Assembly: GCA_963827725.1 (NCBI GenBank)
Contig: CAWHBM010000001.1
Coordinates: 1,116,001 to 1,180,000 of the forward strand
Length of the DNA: 64,000 nt
From: VAXT01 sp963827725
GTDB taxonomy: Bacteria > Actinomycetota > Thermoleophilia > Gaiellales > Gaiellaceae
Direction of reading: 5' to 3'
The translations under genes were made by a program, and so were the position numbers. Of this stretch, positions 9,350 to 18,126 are shown in pieces. The first letter of the stretch is position 1; every line of letters starts with the position of its first letter. The notes below the pieces were generated by a model that was not told the DNA's origin, did no database searches, and saw nothing but the letters and a program-made list of their open reading frames with translations.

Positions 9350-10591
9350 GTGACGCTGCGCGCCCCGCAACTCCACTCTGCTCTCCGTAGCTTCTGCCTG
9401 GGCTCGTTCGCGTTCTTCGGCCGCGAGATCGAGGACGGGGCCGACATCCAGTTCGTGTTCGAGGAGCACGACTCGCGTGACCGGCCGACGCTCTACGAGT
9501 ACCGGCCGCTCGTCCGCTCGTTCGTCGACGCTCGCGGCGGGCGGCTCCTGGGGCTCGACGACACGACGATTGCGCTCGAGGCGCTGGGACGGGAGCCGGC
9601 GGCCGCAATCTACGCGCGCGCGCATGCGGGAGCCCGTGCCGAGCATGCGCTCTTCCGGACAGTTCTCCTGCCGCTCGTCGGCGACATCGCCCACGCGTGC
9701 GGAGGCTTCGACTGGGATGACGATGCGTTCGATCGCGCGTACGGCGCCCTCGAGCAGTCCCTCTTCGGCGAGGAGCGCGCCTACGCGGCTGTGGCGCCAC
9801 TCATCGGTCTCGAAGCCGGAGGCATCGTCGAGCTCGGTAACGGGTTGCGCGTGCGCCACGCGGCCGAGGGTGAGCTCGGAGCGCACTGGCCCGACGCCGC
9901 CAAGCTGGTCCCGGAAAGCTTCGGCCGGGAGACCGACCGGATGTGCGTCCTCGAGCTCGAGCGACCGCTCCCGGCCGCGGGTTCCGAGCCGCCCGATGCT
10001 CCCGGTGAAATCGCAGATGCGATCACCGCCCTTCGGCTGGCGACCTCGGGAGCGATTGCGGCGGGGCCCGTGCTCTTCGAACGACTCGACTGGCGACCTT
10101 ACGGCGTGCGGCCGATGCTGCCGATCGCGGCTGCCCAGCCGCCCGGAGAGCCAACGCGACTGGATGTCTTCCGCGGCGGCGTCGCAAGGGCGATGCTCGA
10201 ACGGCTGGCCGCGGCCGAGGAGGATCGCGAGCTGGGCGAGGCCCTCGACCGCTGGGAGCTCTCGCTCTTCCAGGAGGCGCCGTTCCAGGCAGAGCAGCTC
10301 CGCTCGGCCCTCGACGCGCTGCTCGGCGCCGGTGACGGCCCCTGGGCCGCCGCCTTGCGCGCTGCGGTGCTGCTCGGGGAGAACGGACGCGAGCGTGGAA
10401 CGTCCCTACGGGCGCTGCGGCGCCTCGGCGAGGGCGTCGTCGAGGTCGAAGCCGGAGATCTAGTGAGGCGAGCGCTTGTCGAGACGCTCAGCCGCGGCGA
10501 CCGGGCAGGACTTGTCGCAGAGCTCGACGAGTCTCTGCTCGGGATACGCGCCAAGCCTGCGGCGCGTGTCGCGCACGCCGTGGCGAGCTGA
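9350..10591 (+). CDS. uncharacterised protein, 413 aa
   Basis: A GTG start at 9350 follows the nei stop by 36 bp. The protein is soluble-looking, rich in Ala, Leu and Glu, with no signal peptide or clear catalytic motif. Its N-terminal third is alpha/beta (FFGREIEDGADIQFVFEEHDS) and the C-terminal third is almost entirely helical (SALDALLGAGDGPWAAALRAAVLLG). Base composition and codon use match the neighbours. I do not recognise the family. Position after lhr-nei is the only functional hint, and it is weak. Confidence 0.6.
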   Translation: MTLRAPQLHSALRSFCLGSFAFFGREIEDGADIQFVFEEHDSRDRPTLYEYRPLVRSFVDARGGRLLGLDDTTIALEALGREPAAAIYARAHAGARAEHALFRTVLLPLVGDIAHACGGFDWDDDAFDRAYGALEQSLFGEERAYAAVAPLIGLEAGGIVELGNGLRVRHAAEGELGAHWPDAAKLVPESFGRETDRMCVLELERPLPAAGSEPPDAPGEIADAITALRLATSGAIAAGPVLFERLDWRPYGVRPMLPIAAAQPPGEPTRLDVFRGGVARAMLERLAAAEEDRELGEALDRWELSLFQEAPFQAEQLRSALDALLGAGDGPWAAALRAAVLLGENGRERGTSLRALRRLGEGVVEVEAGDLVRRALVETLSRGDRAGLVAELDESLLGIRAKPAARVAHAVAS

Positions 10592-10627
10592 TTCGGACCT
10601 GGCACATTTGCGGCAACGTCCCGCCGC

Positions 10628-10633
10628 TAGCGT
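10628..10633 (+). promoter_or_regulatory. -10 box TAGCGT of the 77-aa gene
   Basis: TAGCGT is 7 nt from GTG 10641, which favours that start over the in-frame GTG at 10632 that overlaps the box. Confidence 0.4.
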
Positions 10634-10640
10634 GGATGGG

Positions 10641-10874
10641 GTGGAAGCCGAGCGCACAATCCTGGAAGGCCTCGCGAGGATTGACGGCCTCCGGCGTGAG
10701 GATGCGCCGGCGGAAGTAATGCTCGATGCAGTTCGCTCGCTGCTTGCCGACGCCGAGGAATGGGTGCGCGAGGATCCGGCAGCACCCCCGCTGGCTGCCG
10801 CGGCGATCGAGCGCTCCAGAGAGGCACTCGCGGCGGGCAAATCGCGCTCCGAAACCGCCCTCGCGATCCCCTGA
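10641..10874 (+). CDS. small acidic helical protein, 77 aa
   Basis: Starting at GTG 10641 this gives 77 residues, mostly helix-forming (AEVMLDAVRSLLADAEEWV, then AAIERSREALAAG). There are no Cys and no membrane segment. It is not recognised. It precedes parA by 108 bp and shares its direction, so it may be a small partner of the ParA/FtsZ pair, but the gap holds its own putative control region. Confidence 0.5.
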   Translation: MEAERTILEGLARIDGLRREDAPAEVMLDAVRSLLADAEEWVREDPAAPPLAAAAIERSREALAAGKSRSETALAIP

Positions 10875-10941
10875 ATCCAAAAACGCCCGGAAATTGGGGC
10901 GAATCCTGTTCGACTTCGGTTTTTTGCTGCACAATGGATGC

Positions 10942-10955
10942 GTGCAGGACTGCAC
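10942..10955. promoter_or_regulatory. palindrome upstream of parA
   Basis: GTGCAG-GA-CTGCAC is a perfect 6+2+6 inverted repeat 28 bp before the parA start. It is nested within an outer TTGCTG (10924-10929) and CAGCAA (10955-10960) pair. The unit CTGCAC also occurs at 10927-10932. It could be an operator for parA-ftsZ or a hairpin in the leader. Confidence 0.35.
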
Positions 10956-10982
10956 AGCAACCGGTCGAAGTGGGGACTCGTA

Positions 10983-11861
10983 ATGGGGCTTACACGCCTT
11001 CTTTCGCGACCGCATACGCGTGAACAGGAAGCCGCTGAGGACGACACAGCTGCGCAGGACGACACAGCTGTCGAGCCCGACACGCCGCGGAACGCAAAGG
11101 TAATCGCATTCGCCAACCAGAAGGGCGGAGTCGCCAAGACGACCTCGACCCTGAACCTCGCGGCTGCGCTCGCAGAGAAGGGGCACCGCGTCCTGTGCGT
11201 GGACATGGACCCGCAGGGGAACCTGACCATGAGCCAGGGGTTGAACCCGGACTCGATCGAGCGCTCGATGTTCGATGTCCTCGTCCACCGGCTTCCGATC
11301 GAGAACGTGATCGAGCACACGGAGATCGACCTGGCCGTGTCGTCGATTGACCTCGCGGGGGCCGAGCTCGCTCTCTCGAGCATGATCGGCCGCGAGCGCG
11401 CGCTCGAGAAGGCGCTTGCGCCGGTGAAGAGCGCCTACGACTACGTCCTCATCGACACGCCGCCGTCCCTCGGTCTGCTGACGATCAACGCGCTTGTCGC
11501 GTCCGACCACGTGATCGTCCCGGTCCAGTGCGAGTATCTCTCGCTCCGCGGGCTCGTCCAGCTCGAGAACACCCTCACGATGATCCGCGAGAACCTGAAC
11601 CCGAACGTCGCGATTATGGGCATCCTGCCCACGATGTTCGACCGCCGTACGCTGCACGCGCGCGAGGCGGTCGAGATCCTCGAGGAGAATTTCGGCGATC
11701 TCGTCTTCAAGACGCGCATCAAGAAGACGATTCGCTACGCCGAGGCGCCCGTGAAGGGAACCTCGGTGCTGAAGTACGACCCGAGCGGCACCGCCGCCGA
11801 TGCCTACCGCGACCTGGCGAAGGAGGTCCTCAATGGCTCGCAAGCGCGCCAGCATGCGTGA
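10983..11861 (+). CDS. parA: ParA/Soj-family chromosome partitioning ATPase
   Basis: 292 residues from ATG 10983, chosen because GGGGA lies just upstream. After an acidic 35-residue tail comes the deviant Walker A KGGVAKTT (residues 47-54), then CVDMDPQGNLT (switch/A'), and YDYVLIDTPPSLG (Walker B). These are the ParA/MinD P-loop features; ATP-dependent dimers bind DNA non-specifically. No parB lies beside it. Instead ftsZ starts 29 bp before its stop, so translation of the two is probably coupled. A MipZ- or Min-like role in placing FtsZ, as well as DNA segregation, should be considered. Confidence 0.9.
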   Translation: MGLTRLLSRPHTREQEAAEDDTAAQDDTAVEPDTPRNAKVIAFANQKGGVAKTTSTLNLAAALAEKGHRVLCVDMDPQGNLTMSQGLNPDSIERSMFDVLVHRLPIENVIEHTEIDLAVSSIDLAGAELALSSMIGRERALEKALAPVKSAYDYVLIDTPPSLGLLTINALVASDHVIVPVQCEYLSLRGLVQLENTLTMIRENLNPNVAIMGILPTMFDRRTLHAREAVEILEENFGDLVFKTRIKKTIRYAEAPVKGTSVLKYDPSGTAADAYRDLAKEVLNGSQARQHA

Positions 11862-13143
11862 GGGCCCGCTCGCGGAGCTCTTCCGGGCAACGGAAGCTGC
11901 GCAGCGCCAACACGTCGACAAGCCGGAGCCGGAGCCCGAGCCCGAGGCGAAAGCCGCTCCGGTTGAGCCCCTCGAGGAGACCGTCGAGCACGCGCCTCCG
12001 TTCGAGCCGGTCACGCCTGAGCCGCCGCCGGAACTCGCTCCACGGCCCGACTTGCGACCCGTCGAGGAGCTGCCTCGCGTGCAGGCGATGCCCGAGCCCG
12101 CGCCGCGCCTCCATCGAGCAACGCACGCCGAGCCGGGCGCCTACCTCGCGGTAATTCGCGTCGTCGGCGTCGGCGGCGCGGGGCTGAACGCGGTCAACCG
12201 GATGATCGACGCCGGGATCGCGGATGTGGAGTTCGTCGCGGTCAACACCGACATCCAGCAGCTCGCGCTCTCGGACGCGCCGGTCAAGATCCACATCGGC
12301 CGCGAGCTGACTCAGGGCCTGGGCTCCGGGGCCTCCGCAGATCTCGGCAGGCGGGCCGCGGAAGAGTCCTACGATCAGATCAAGCGCGCGCTTCGCGGCT
12401 CGGACATGGTCTTCGTGACCGCCGGAGAGGGCGGCGGCACCGGCTCCGGCGCGGCTCCGGTCGTTGCGCGGATCGCGAAGGAGGTCGGCGGGCTCACGGT
12501 CGGCATCGTCACGCTTCCGTTCCATTTCGAAGGGACGAAGCGCCGTACCCAGGCCGACGACGGCATCGAGGCACTCCGGGCAAGCTGCGACACGGTGATC
12601 GTGATTCCGAACGACAAGCTGCTCGAGGTGCTCGACAAGAAGACGTCGATGCTCGACGCCTTCCGCATCGCCGACGACGTCCTCCGCCAGGGCGTTCAGG
12701 GGATCACCGACCTGATCACGATGCCCGGCCTCATCAACCTCGATTTCGCGGACGTGAAGACGATCATGAGCGACGCGGGGTCGGCCCTGATGGGCATCGG
12801 CTTCGCGACGGGAGAGGACCGCGCCGTCAAGGCTGCCGAAAGCGCTCTCAGCTCGCCGCTGATCGACACCGAGCTCGTCGGAGCGCGCGGGATCCTGCTC
12901 TCGATCGCCGGTGGCGACGATCTTTCGCTTTACGAGGTCAACGAAGCGGCCGAAGTCGTCCGCCGCGGCGCACGCGACGACACGAACATCATCTTCGGCG
13001 CGACGATCGACGAGCGGCTGACCGGGCAGGTGTGGATCACGGTCATCGCAACCGGCCTCGCGGGCATCGTCGGACGGAAGTCGGCTCCTCGGCCACGGCG
13101 CGAGGGGGATCCGCTCGAGCCCCCCGCCTTCCTTACGGACTAG
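11833..13143 (+). CDS. ftsZ: FtsZ cell-division GTPase with long N-terminal extension
   Basis: 436 residues from ATG 11833; AGGAGG at 11821-11826 fixes the start six bases downstream. About 105 residues of Glu/Pro/Ala-rich, low-complexity sequence (PEPEPEPEAK and similar) precede the GTPase domain. That domain starts at VVGVGGAGLNAVNRM and has the tubulin signature GGGTGSG at 200-206. The T7 loop is NLDFADVK at about 302-309. After the core only about 15 residues remain, ending DPLEPPAFLTD, which resembles the C-terminal conserved peptide that docks FtsA, SepF or ZipA-like anchors. Usual FtsZ carries its disordered linker between core and that peptide, so the arrangement is inverted here. FtsZ forms the cytokinetic ring. 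Confidence 0.93.
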   Translation: MARKRASMREGPLAELFRATEAAQRQHVDKPEPEPEPEAKAAPVEPLEETVEHAPPFEPVTPEPPPELAPRPDLRPVEELPRVQAMPEPAPRLHRATHAEPGAYLAVIRVVGVGGAGLNAVNRMIDAGIADVEFVAVNTDIQQLALSDAPVKIHIGRELTQGLGSGASADLGRRAAEESYDQIKRALRGSDMVFVTAGEGGGTGSGAAPVVARIAKEVGGLTVGIVTLPFHFEGTKRRTQADDGIEALRASCDTVIVIPNDKLLEVLDKKTSMLDAFRIADDVLRQGVQGITDLITMPGLINLDFADVKTIMSDAGSALMGIGFATGEDRAVKAAESALSSPLIDTELVGARGILLSIAGGDDLSLYEVNEAAEVVRRGARDDTNIIFGATIDERLTGQVWITVIATGLAGIVGRKSAPRPRREGDPLEPPAFLTD

Positions 13144-14755
13144 GCGCAGGCGCGAGACACTCGCCCGGCCCGCGGCCAATCATGGTCGCGAGCGCTCGAC
13201 TCGTGTCGACCTTGAAGCGGAGCATGAAATACCCGGGCCGGCGTGTCATCAGGCGGACCATCCCGTCCTTCCCGCGGAAGACGCACGCTCCCGTGACTTT
13301 CCAGTAGGGCGAGTAGCGAACGGCGAGCCGATAGCGACCGGGCTCGTCGACACGAATGAGCACGTACGTCTGGGCGAGCGAGACCACCTCCGCCGGCGCC
13401 ACGCCGGTCAGGAGAGGTCGGGGACGCGGCACCGAGAAGATCGTGATGTGCTCGCTGCGCATTACGGGCTCGAGCCCCGAACCGCCGCTCCGGATCAGGC
13501 GCGCCTCCTCCTTCGAGCTGTAGTCCGTAGGTGCGTCGGTGAGGACGACGTAGCGGACGCCGAGCGTCCGCAGCCAGCGCAAGTAGGTCGGCCCGTCGAG
13601 CTGGTCGTAAAGGACCTCGTTTTGAGGGAAGTCGTCCTGCCTGAACCAGCCACGCGTGAGCGGGATGCCCGCCCGCGGCAGGTACACGGCAGCCCAGTGG
13701 CCGGCGGTATCCACGGCCTCGACCCGGTACGAAGGCGTGAGGTGCTGCCGCAGGTAGTTGACCGCAGGTTGCCAGTACTCCTCCTGGGCGGTCGGTTCGA
13801 CCGTCGCCCGCGAGAAGCTCCACGCGTGAGGGCTCAAGTTCCAGGAGCCTGCGAGCACGAGGACGATTGCGGCAACCGGCAGCGGGCGCCAGCTACGCAG
13901 CGAAAGGACGAGAACCGCGATCGGGAGCGCTGCGAAGCGGACGCGGGCGATGTTCTCCCCGAGCGGTGAGGCGACCGCGAAGGCGGCGAGGCTGGCGACG
14001 CCGTACGCGACGAAGAACCAGCGAATCGTGCGAGCGGTCTCGACACGCCAGGTCAACATCCCGCCGAGCAGGCAGAAGAGCAGGATCGAGCAGAGCTCGA
14101 AGAGCGAGAACGGGTAGCGCCCGCCGTCCGAGAAGACTCGGGTGAGGAGAAACTGACTCGCTCCGACCGCGCCGATGATCATGGTCGGCACGAGTAGCCG
14201 CCGCCCGCGTTCGCGCATGCCGAGCCCAATGCCTGCGAGGAAGATGACGAGCAGCAGGAACGCGAGTGGGCTCGCAGCGGCGGTCAGCACCGCGAGGATG
14301 CCGAAGCGCCAGCGCTTGTTCGCCTGCAACGCCCAGATCGACAGCAGCCCGAGCGCGATGCCGAGTGCGAAAGGGAAAGCCGCCGAGATGACGAGCCCCG
14401 CCCACACGACCGCGAACGTCCTGCTCGACCAGCGCGCGAGCGGCCCCCATTGGCGGCCCACGACGACGGCGAACGCGAGTGCGGCGGTGGCAATCGACGC
14501 AACCGCGAGCACTTTGATCCCGAGGAAGCCGGCCAGCGGGTAGTAGAGGACGCTGTACGTGACGAAGCTGTAGCGCCCTCCGTACCAGAAGTTGTTCCAG
14601 AGCTGGAAGCCGTCGTGGAGGAAGACGGTTCGCTGGTAGACATGCGCAGCCAGATCGTTGCCAGGAGGCCCGAGCCAGATCAGGAGTGCTGCGAGCGAGG
14701 CGGCGGAGCCGGCGGCGAACATCGCCTCACGCAGGAGAAAGGGCGCGCGCTGCAC
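13133..14755 (-). CDS. polytopic membrane protein, possibly GT-C-like
   Basis: 540 residues with about ten hydrophobic helices over the first 330 residues and a C-terminal extracytoplasmic domain of about 200. After TM1 lies GNDLAAHVYQ, with an acidic residue in the first loop as in GT-C glycosyltransferases. The later domain includes YWQPAVNYLRQHLTPSYRVE and a beta-rich end. Proteins of this layout are common in actinobacteria and are often labelled as membrane proteins related to 6-pyruvoyl-tetrahydropterin synthase or to mannosyltransferases, without proof. Its 3' end overlaps ftsZ by 11 bp in the converging sense. Confidence 0.6.
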   Translation of the reverse strand: MQRAPFLLREAMFAAGSAASLAALLIWLGPPGNDLAAHVYQRTVFLHDGFQLWNNFWYGGRYSFVTYSVLYYPLAGFLGIKVLAVASIATAALAFAVVVGRQWGPLARWSSRTFAVVWAGLVISAAFPFALGIALGLLSIWALQANKRWRFGILAVLTAAASPLAFLLLVIFLAGIGLGMRERGRRLLVPTMIIGAVGASQFLLTRVFSDGGRYPFSLFELCSILLFCLLGGMLTWRVETARTIRWFFVAYGVASLAAFAVASPLGENIARVRFAALPIAVLVLSLRSWRPLPVAAIVLVLAGSWNLSPHAWSFSRATVEPTAQEEYWQPAVNYLRQHLTPSYRVEAVDTAGHWAAVYLPRAGIPLTRGWFRQDDFPQNEVLYDQLDGPTYLRWLRTLGVRYVVLTDAPTDYSSKEEARLIRSGGSGLEPVMRSEHITIFSVPRPRPLLTGVAPAEVVSLAQTYVLIRVDEPGRYRLAVRYSPYWKVTGACVFRGKDGMVRLMTRRPGYFMLRFKVDTSRALATMIGRGPGECLAPAPSP

Positions 14756-14804
14756 GTTGCGCGGAACCCTACAAGGACTAGCGGCTTCTTTCCTCCGCCC
14801 GGAC

Positions 14805-14810
14805 TACGCT
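14805..14810 (+). promoter_or_regulatory. -10 box TACGCT of ggt
   Basis: TACGCT ends 7 nt before ATG 14818, consistent with a leaderless transcript. Confidence 0.45.
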
Positions 14811-14817
14811 TTCCCCG

Positions 14818-16383
14818 ATGAGAGGAGCGATCGCTGCCGGGCACCGGCTGACGGCCGAGGCCGGCGCCGAGATCCTCGCCGAGGGCGGAAACGCGGTCGA
14901 TGCGTGCCTCGCTGCGGCCTTCGCGTCGTGGGTGTCCGAGAGCACGTTGACAGGCCCGGGCGGAGGAGGCTTCATGCTCGTCCACCGCGCGCGGGACCGC
15001 TCGACGAGGCTGCTGGACTTCTACGTCGCCATACCGGGCCTCGGACTCGGGAAGGCACAGAGGGCGGAGATGGAATCGGTGGACGTCGACTACACGTCCG
15101 AGTCGACGCAGGTCTTCAAGATCGGGGCAGCCTCGTGCGCGGTACCCGGAACTCCCGCAGGCCTCGAGGCGGCGCACCGCGCGTACGGCTCGATCCCGTG
15201 GGCGCGCCTGATCGAGCCGGCGATCGCGATGGCGGCGAACGGCATCGAAATGACCCGCGAGCAGGCGTATCTCCACGCGATTCTCGATCTGATCCTTCGG
15301 CACACCGACGAGGGATGGGCGATCTACTCGAACGGCGGGAACCGCCTCGTCGCCGGCGACACGCTCGTAATGCCCGACCTCGCACAGACGCTCGAGACTC
15401 TCGCGAAGCGCGGCGCAGAGGACTTCTACCGCGGGCAACTCGCGGAAGCGCTGGCGGGTCATCTTCGGGAGCACGGAGGAGCGATCACCGCGCGAGATCT
15501 CGCCGAATACCGCACGATCAGGCGCCGTCCCGTGCGGGCCGGCTACCTGGGTCGCGACTTCGAGTCGAACCCGCCTCCGTCTTCGGGGGGAGTGCTCATC
15601 GGGTATGGCCTGCAGCTGCTCGAAGCGATGGGAGACCGGGGCAAGGCGGGGAGCGCCGAGGCAATCACCGCTCTGGTGCAGGTGATGCAAGAGCAGGCGC
15701 GGACGCGGGACAACCGCTTCGGGCGAGATCTCTATCGCGGAGGCCTTGCGAAGCGCCTCTATGCGGAGAGCAGCCTGCGCGCGGCGGCCGAGCGGATGCG
15801 CGACAGCGCGCCGGTTCCGGAGCCGGCCCCACCGAGCGGCACGACGCACATTTCCGTCGTGGACGAGCGCGGAAACGCCGCCGCGCTCACGGTCTCGACA
15901 GGCTCCGGCTCCGGCGTGATCGTTCCCGGCACGGGCATCCAGCTCAACAACATGCTGGGCGAGTTCGATCTCGGGTCGGCAGGTGGCGATCCGCAGCCGG
16001 GGGTCCGGCTGACGAGCATGATGGCGCCCGCCATCGTCCTCGAGGACAGCCGGCCGCGACTCGTCGTCGGCAGCGCCGGCTCGCTGCGCCTGCGGGGTGC
16101 GATCCTGCAGGTGGTCGTGAATGTGGTTCGCCACGGCCAGCCGGTCGCGGAGGCGATCTCGGCACCGCGCATCCACGTCGACGACGGCCATGTCCATTGC
16201 GAGGGCGGGAGCGACCCGGCCGAGCTCGACCGGCTCGAGGCGCTCGGGTACGAGCTCGTACGCTGGCGGCGGCGCAACCTCTACTTCGGCGGCGCTGCTG
16301 CTGTTGAGATGCTGCCCGACGGAAGCCTTGCGGCAGCCGGCGATCCTCGACGCGGCGGGCACGGCATCGTCGTACCGGCATGA
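14818..16383 (+). CDS. ggt: gamma-glutamyltransferase family protein
   Basis: 521 residues. GGNAVDACLAAAF and LTGPGGGGFMLVH are the N-terminal GGT signatures. The autocatalytic site is PPSGTTHISVVDERGNA: Thr342 would become the nucleophile and new N-terminus of the small subunit after self-cleavage. SPASG-type residues appear as NPPPSSGG earlier, and later LVVGSAGSLR replaces the usual GSPGG loop. The family hydrolyses or transfers gamma-glutamyl groups, or in relatives cephalosporins. No signal peptide is visible, so a cytoplasmic location is likely unless the start is wrong. It is translationally coupled to the next gene through a shared ATGA. Confidence 0.88.
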   Translation: MRGAIAAGHRLTAEAGAEILAEGGNAVDACLAAAFASWVSESTLTGPGGGGFMLVHRARDRSTRLLDFYVAIPGLGLGKAQRAEMESVDVDYTSESTQVFKIGAASCAVPGTPAGLEAAHRAYGSIPWARLIEPAIAMAANGIEMTREQAYLHAILDLILRHTDEGWAIYSNGGNRLVAGDTLVMPDLAQTLETLAKRGAEDFYRGQLAEALAGHLREHGGAITARDLAEYRTIRRRPVRAGYLGRDFESNPPPSSGGVLIGYGLQLLEAMGDRGKAGSAEAITALVQVMQEQARTRDNRFGRDLYRGGLAKRLYAESSLRAAAERMRDSAPVPEPAPPSGTTHISVVDERGNAAALTVSTGSGSGVIVPGTGIQLNNMLGEFDLGSAGGDPQPGVRLTSMMAPAIVLEDSRPRLVVGSAGSLRLRGAILQVVVNVVRHGQPVAEAISAPRIHVDDGHVHCEGGSDPAELDRLEALGYELVRWRRRNLYFGGAAAVEMLPDGSLAAAGDPRRGGHGIVVPA

Positions 16384-16880
16384 GCGACTGGCTCATCGTC
16401 AGGCCCGCCGCGACGGCGGACGCGGATCCCCTCGTCAAGCTCGGTCGGAGCGTCGCAGGCGAGGGCGAGCTGTGGTTGACGTACAACCGAAGCCCGGGCG
16501 ACGAGCGACGCAACCTGAAAAGGGTGCGACGAGACCCGAGCGCGGCGGTCTTCGTTGCCGAGACCCCCGCGGGCGTCGTCGGGCGCTTGTCGATCTCGCG
16601 TGACGGAAACCCGGTCAGCCACCACGTGGCCGAGCTCGGGCTGATGGTCGCGGAGGGAGAGCGGCGTCAGGGCATCGGGACGGCTCTCATTGAGGAGGCC
16701 GTCAAGTGGGCGCGAGGGTCGGGCGTGACGAAGCTCGAGCTCCACGTCTTCCCGCACAACGAGCCGGCGATCGCCCTCTACCGCAAGCTCGGCTTCAAGG
16801 AGGAGGGCCACCGGCACCGCCACTACCGAATCGCCGGTCATTACGTGGACGCGATCCTGATGGCGCTTTACCTGGATTAG
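16380..16880 (+). CDS. GNAT-family N-acetyltransferase
   Basis: 166 residues; ATG 16380 overlaps the ggt stop by 4 bp. The GNAT core is clear: LGLMVAEGERRQGIGTALIEEAVKW, where R-R-Q-G-I-G-T is the acetyl-CoA pyrophosphate loop. It is followed by KLELHVFPHNEPAIALYRKLGF and the C-terminal H-R-H-Y-R-I strand. It acetylates an amine of unknown identity. Coupling with ggt suggests an amino acid or peptide-like substrate, but that is only inference. A strong hairpin follows directly. Confidence 0.85.
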   Translation: MSDWLIVRPAATADADPLVKLGRSVAGEGELWLTYNRSPGDERRNLKRVRRDPSAAVFVAETPAGVVGRLSISRDGNPVSHHVAELGLMVAEGERRQGIGTALIEEAVKWARGSGVTKLELHVFPHNEPAIALYRKLGFKEEGHRHRHYRIAGHYVDAILMALYLD

Positions 16881-16882
16881 AT

Positions 16883-16984
16883 ATCCGAAGAAAGTCCGGC
16901 GCGCTGCGCGCGCCATGACGACTTTCTTCGGATTGGTCTCGGGGGCCACGTTTGTGTGCGGAGCCGGGCAAAGCCCGCCTCCGC
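16883..16984. repeat. two-hairpin repeat element, copy 1
   Basis: The first hairpin has perfect 14-bp arms, 16883-16896 (ATCCGAAGAAAGTC) and 16920-16933, around an inner GGCGCG/CGCGCC stem. The second is GCGGAG...CTCCGC (16958-16984) with an inner CGGGC-AAA-GCCCG stem. A related pair lies at 45658-45752: the second hairpins agree at 26 of 28 bases, and both share CCATGACGACTTTCT. It directly follows the GNAT gene and ends 19 bp before hisC, so it may act as terminator; no T-run is present. Confidence 0.7.
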
Positions 16985-16991
16985 GGCCAAC

Positions 16992-16997
16992 TAGGCT
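16992..16997 (+). promoter_or_regulatory. -10 box TAGGCT of hisC
   Basis: TAGGCT, 6 nt, GTG 17004. This supports the GTG as start. Confidence 0.5.
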
Positions 16998-17003
16998 TCT
17001 ACC

Positions 17004-18126
17004 GTGGGCTTTGCCGAGATTTCTAATTCCTTCTTCACACCGGCGGTTCGCGACCTCATTCCGTACGAGCCGGGCAAACCGGTTGAGGAGGTTCAGCGCG
17101 AGCTCGGGCTTGACCGAGTCATCAAGCTCGCCTCGAATGAGGGCCCCTTCGGGCCGTTTCCCGAGGCCTTGGAGGCGCTTGCGCGAGGAGCCGAGGGGCT
17201 GAACCGGTATCCCGACGGCGGCTCGTACCGGCTACGCGCTGCGCTCGCCGAGCGACATGACGTGCGCTTCGAGGAGGTTGCCCCGGGCGCGGGCTCGGAC
17301 GGGATCGTCGACTACCTCTCACAGCTTGCTCTCGAGCCGGGCGACGAGATCGTCTGCGGATGGCCGTCGTTCCCGAGCTACGTGATCGACGCGCTGAAGC
17401 TCGGCGCGGTGGCCCGCAAAGTGCCGCTGATCGACCATCGCTACGACCTGAGCGCGATGCTCGAGGCGATCGGCCCACGGACGAAGATCGTCTACGTCTG
17501 CCATCCGAACAACCCGACCGGGACGATGAACACACGCGCGGAGCTCGACGCCTACTTCGACGCCGTTTCCGATCACGTGCTGACGGTCCTCGACCAGGCC
17601 TACTTCGAGTACATCGACGATCCGGACTACGTCGACGGGCTCGAGTACGTCACGGGCCGGCCACAAGGCCGTCGTGCTGCGGACGTTCTCGAAGATCTAC
17701 GGTCTGGCGGGGCTGCGGGTCGGCTACGCGGTGGGGCCTGCTGAGCTCGTGACCGCGATCGGGAAGGTACGGCGTGCGTTCGACGTCAACGCGGCCGCGC
17801 AGGTCGCCGCCCTGGCGAGCCTCGATGCTCCGGACGAGCTCGCGCGCCGTCGAAGCGTGAACGCGGAAGGTCTCGTCGAGCTCGAGCGGATCCTGCGGGA
17901 GCACGGTCTCGATCCGCCGGGCGCGGTCGCGAACTTCCTCTTCGCCGAGGTCGGCGACGACTCGCGTCCCCTCTTCGAGCAACTCCTCCGGGAAGGCGTG
18001 ATCGTCCGTCCAACCGGCGGCTTCGGCGCCGCCGGTGCGATCCGCGTAACGGTCGGCACGCCCGAAGAGAATGAGCTCTTCGGCGAGGCGCTTGGGCGAG
18101 TGCTCAACCGTGTGGCTGCGTCATAG
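17004..18126 (+). pseudogene. hisC: histidinol-phosphate aminotransferase, one frameshift
   Basis: A PLP fold-type I aminotransferase that would be about 373 residues. The first part runs from GTG 17004 (PYEPGKPVEEVQRELG, IKLASNEGPFGPFPEA, CHPNNPTGT) to near 17650. The second part continues in another frame (VVLRTFSKIYGLAGLRVGY, with the Schiff-base Lys in TFSK, to RVLNRVAAS). Removing one base near 17650 restores EYVRAGHKAVVLRTFSK, exactly as expected for HisC, so a single extra base is the cause. Both halves are otherwise intact, which favours sequencing error over decay. It catalyses the transamination step of histidine synthesis or acts on aromatic amino acids. No other his gene is nearby. 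Confidence 0.8.

Noticed and set aside
16958..16984. Classical Rho-independent terminators at the hairpins
   Set aside because: None of the hairpins here is followed by a T-run, so the label terminator is used only where position strongly suggests it.
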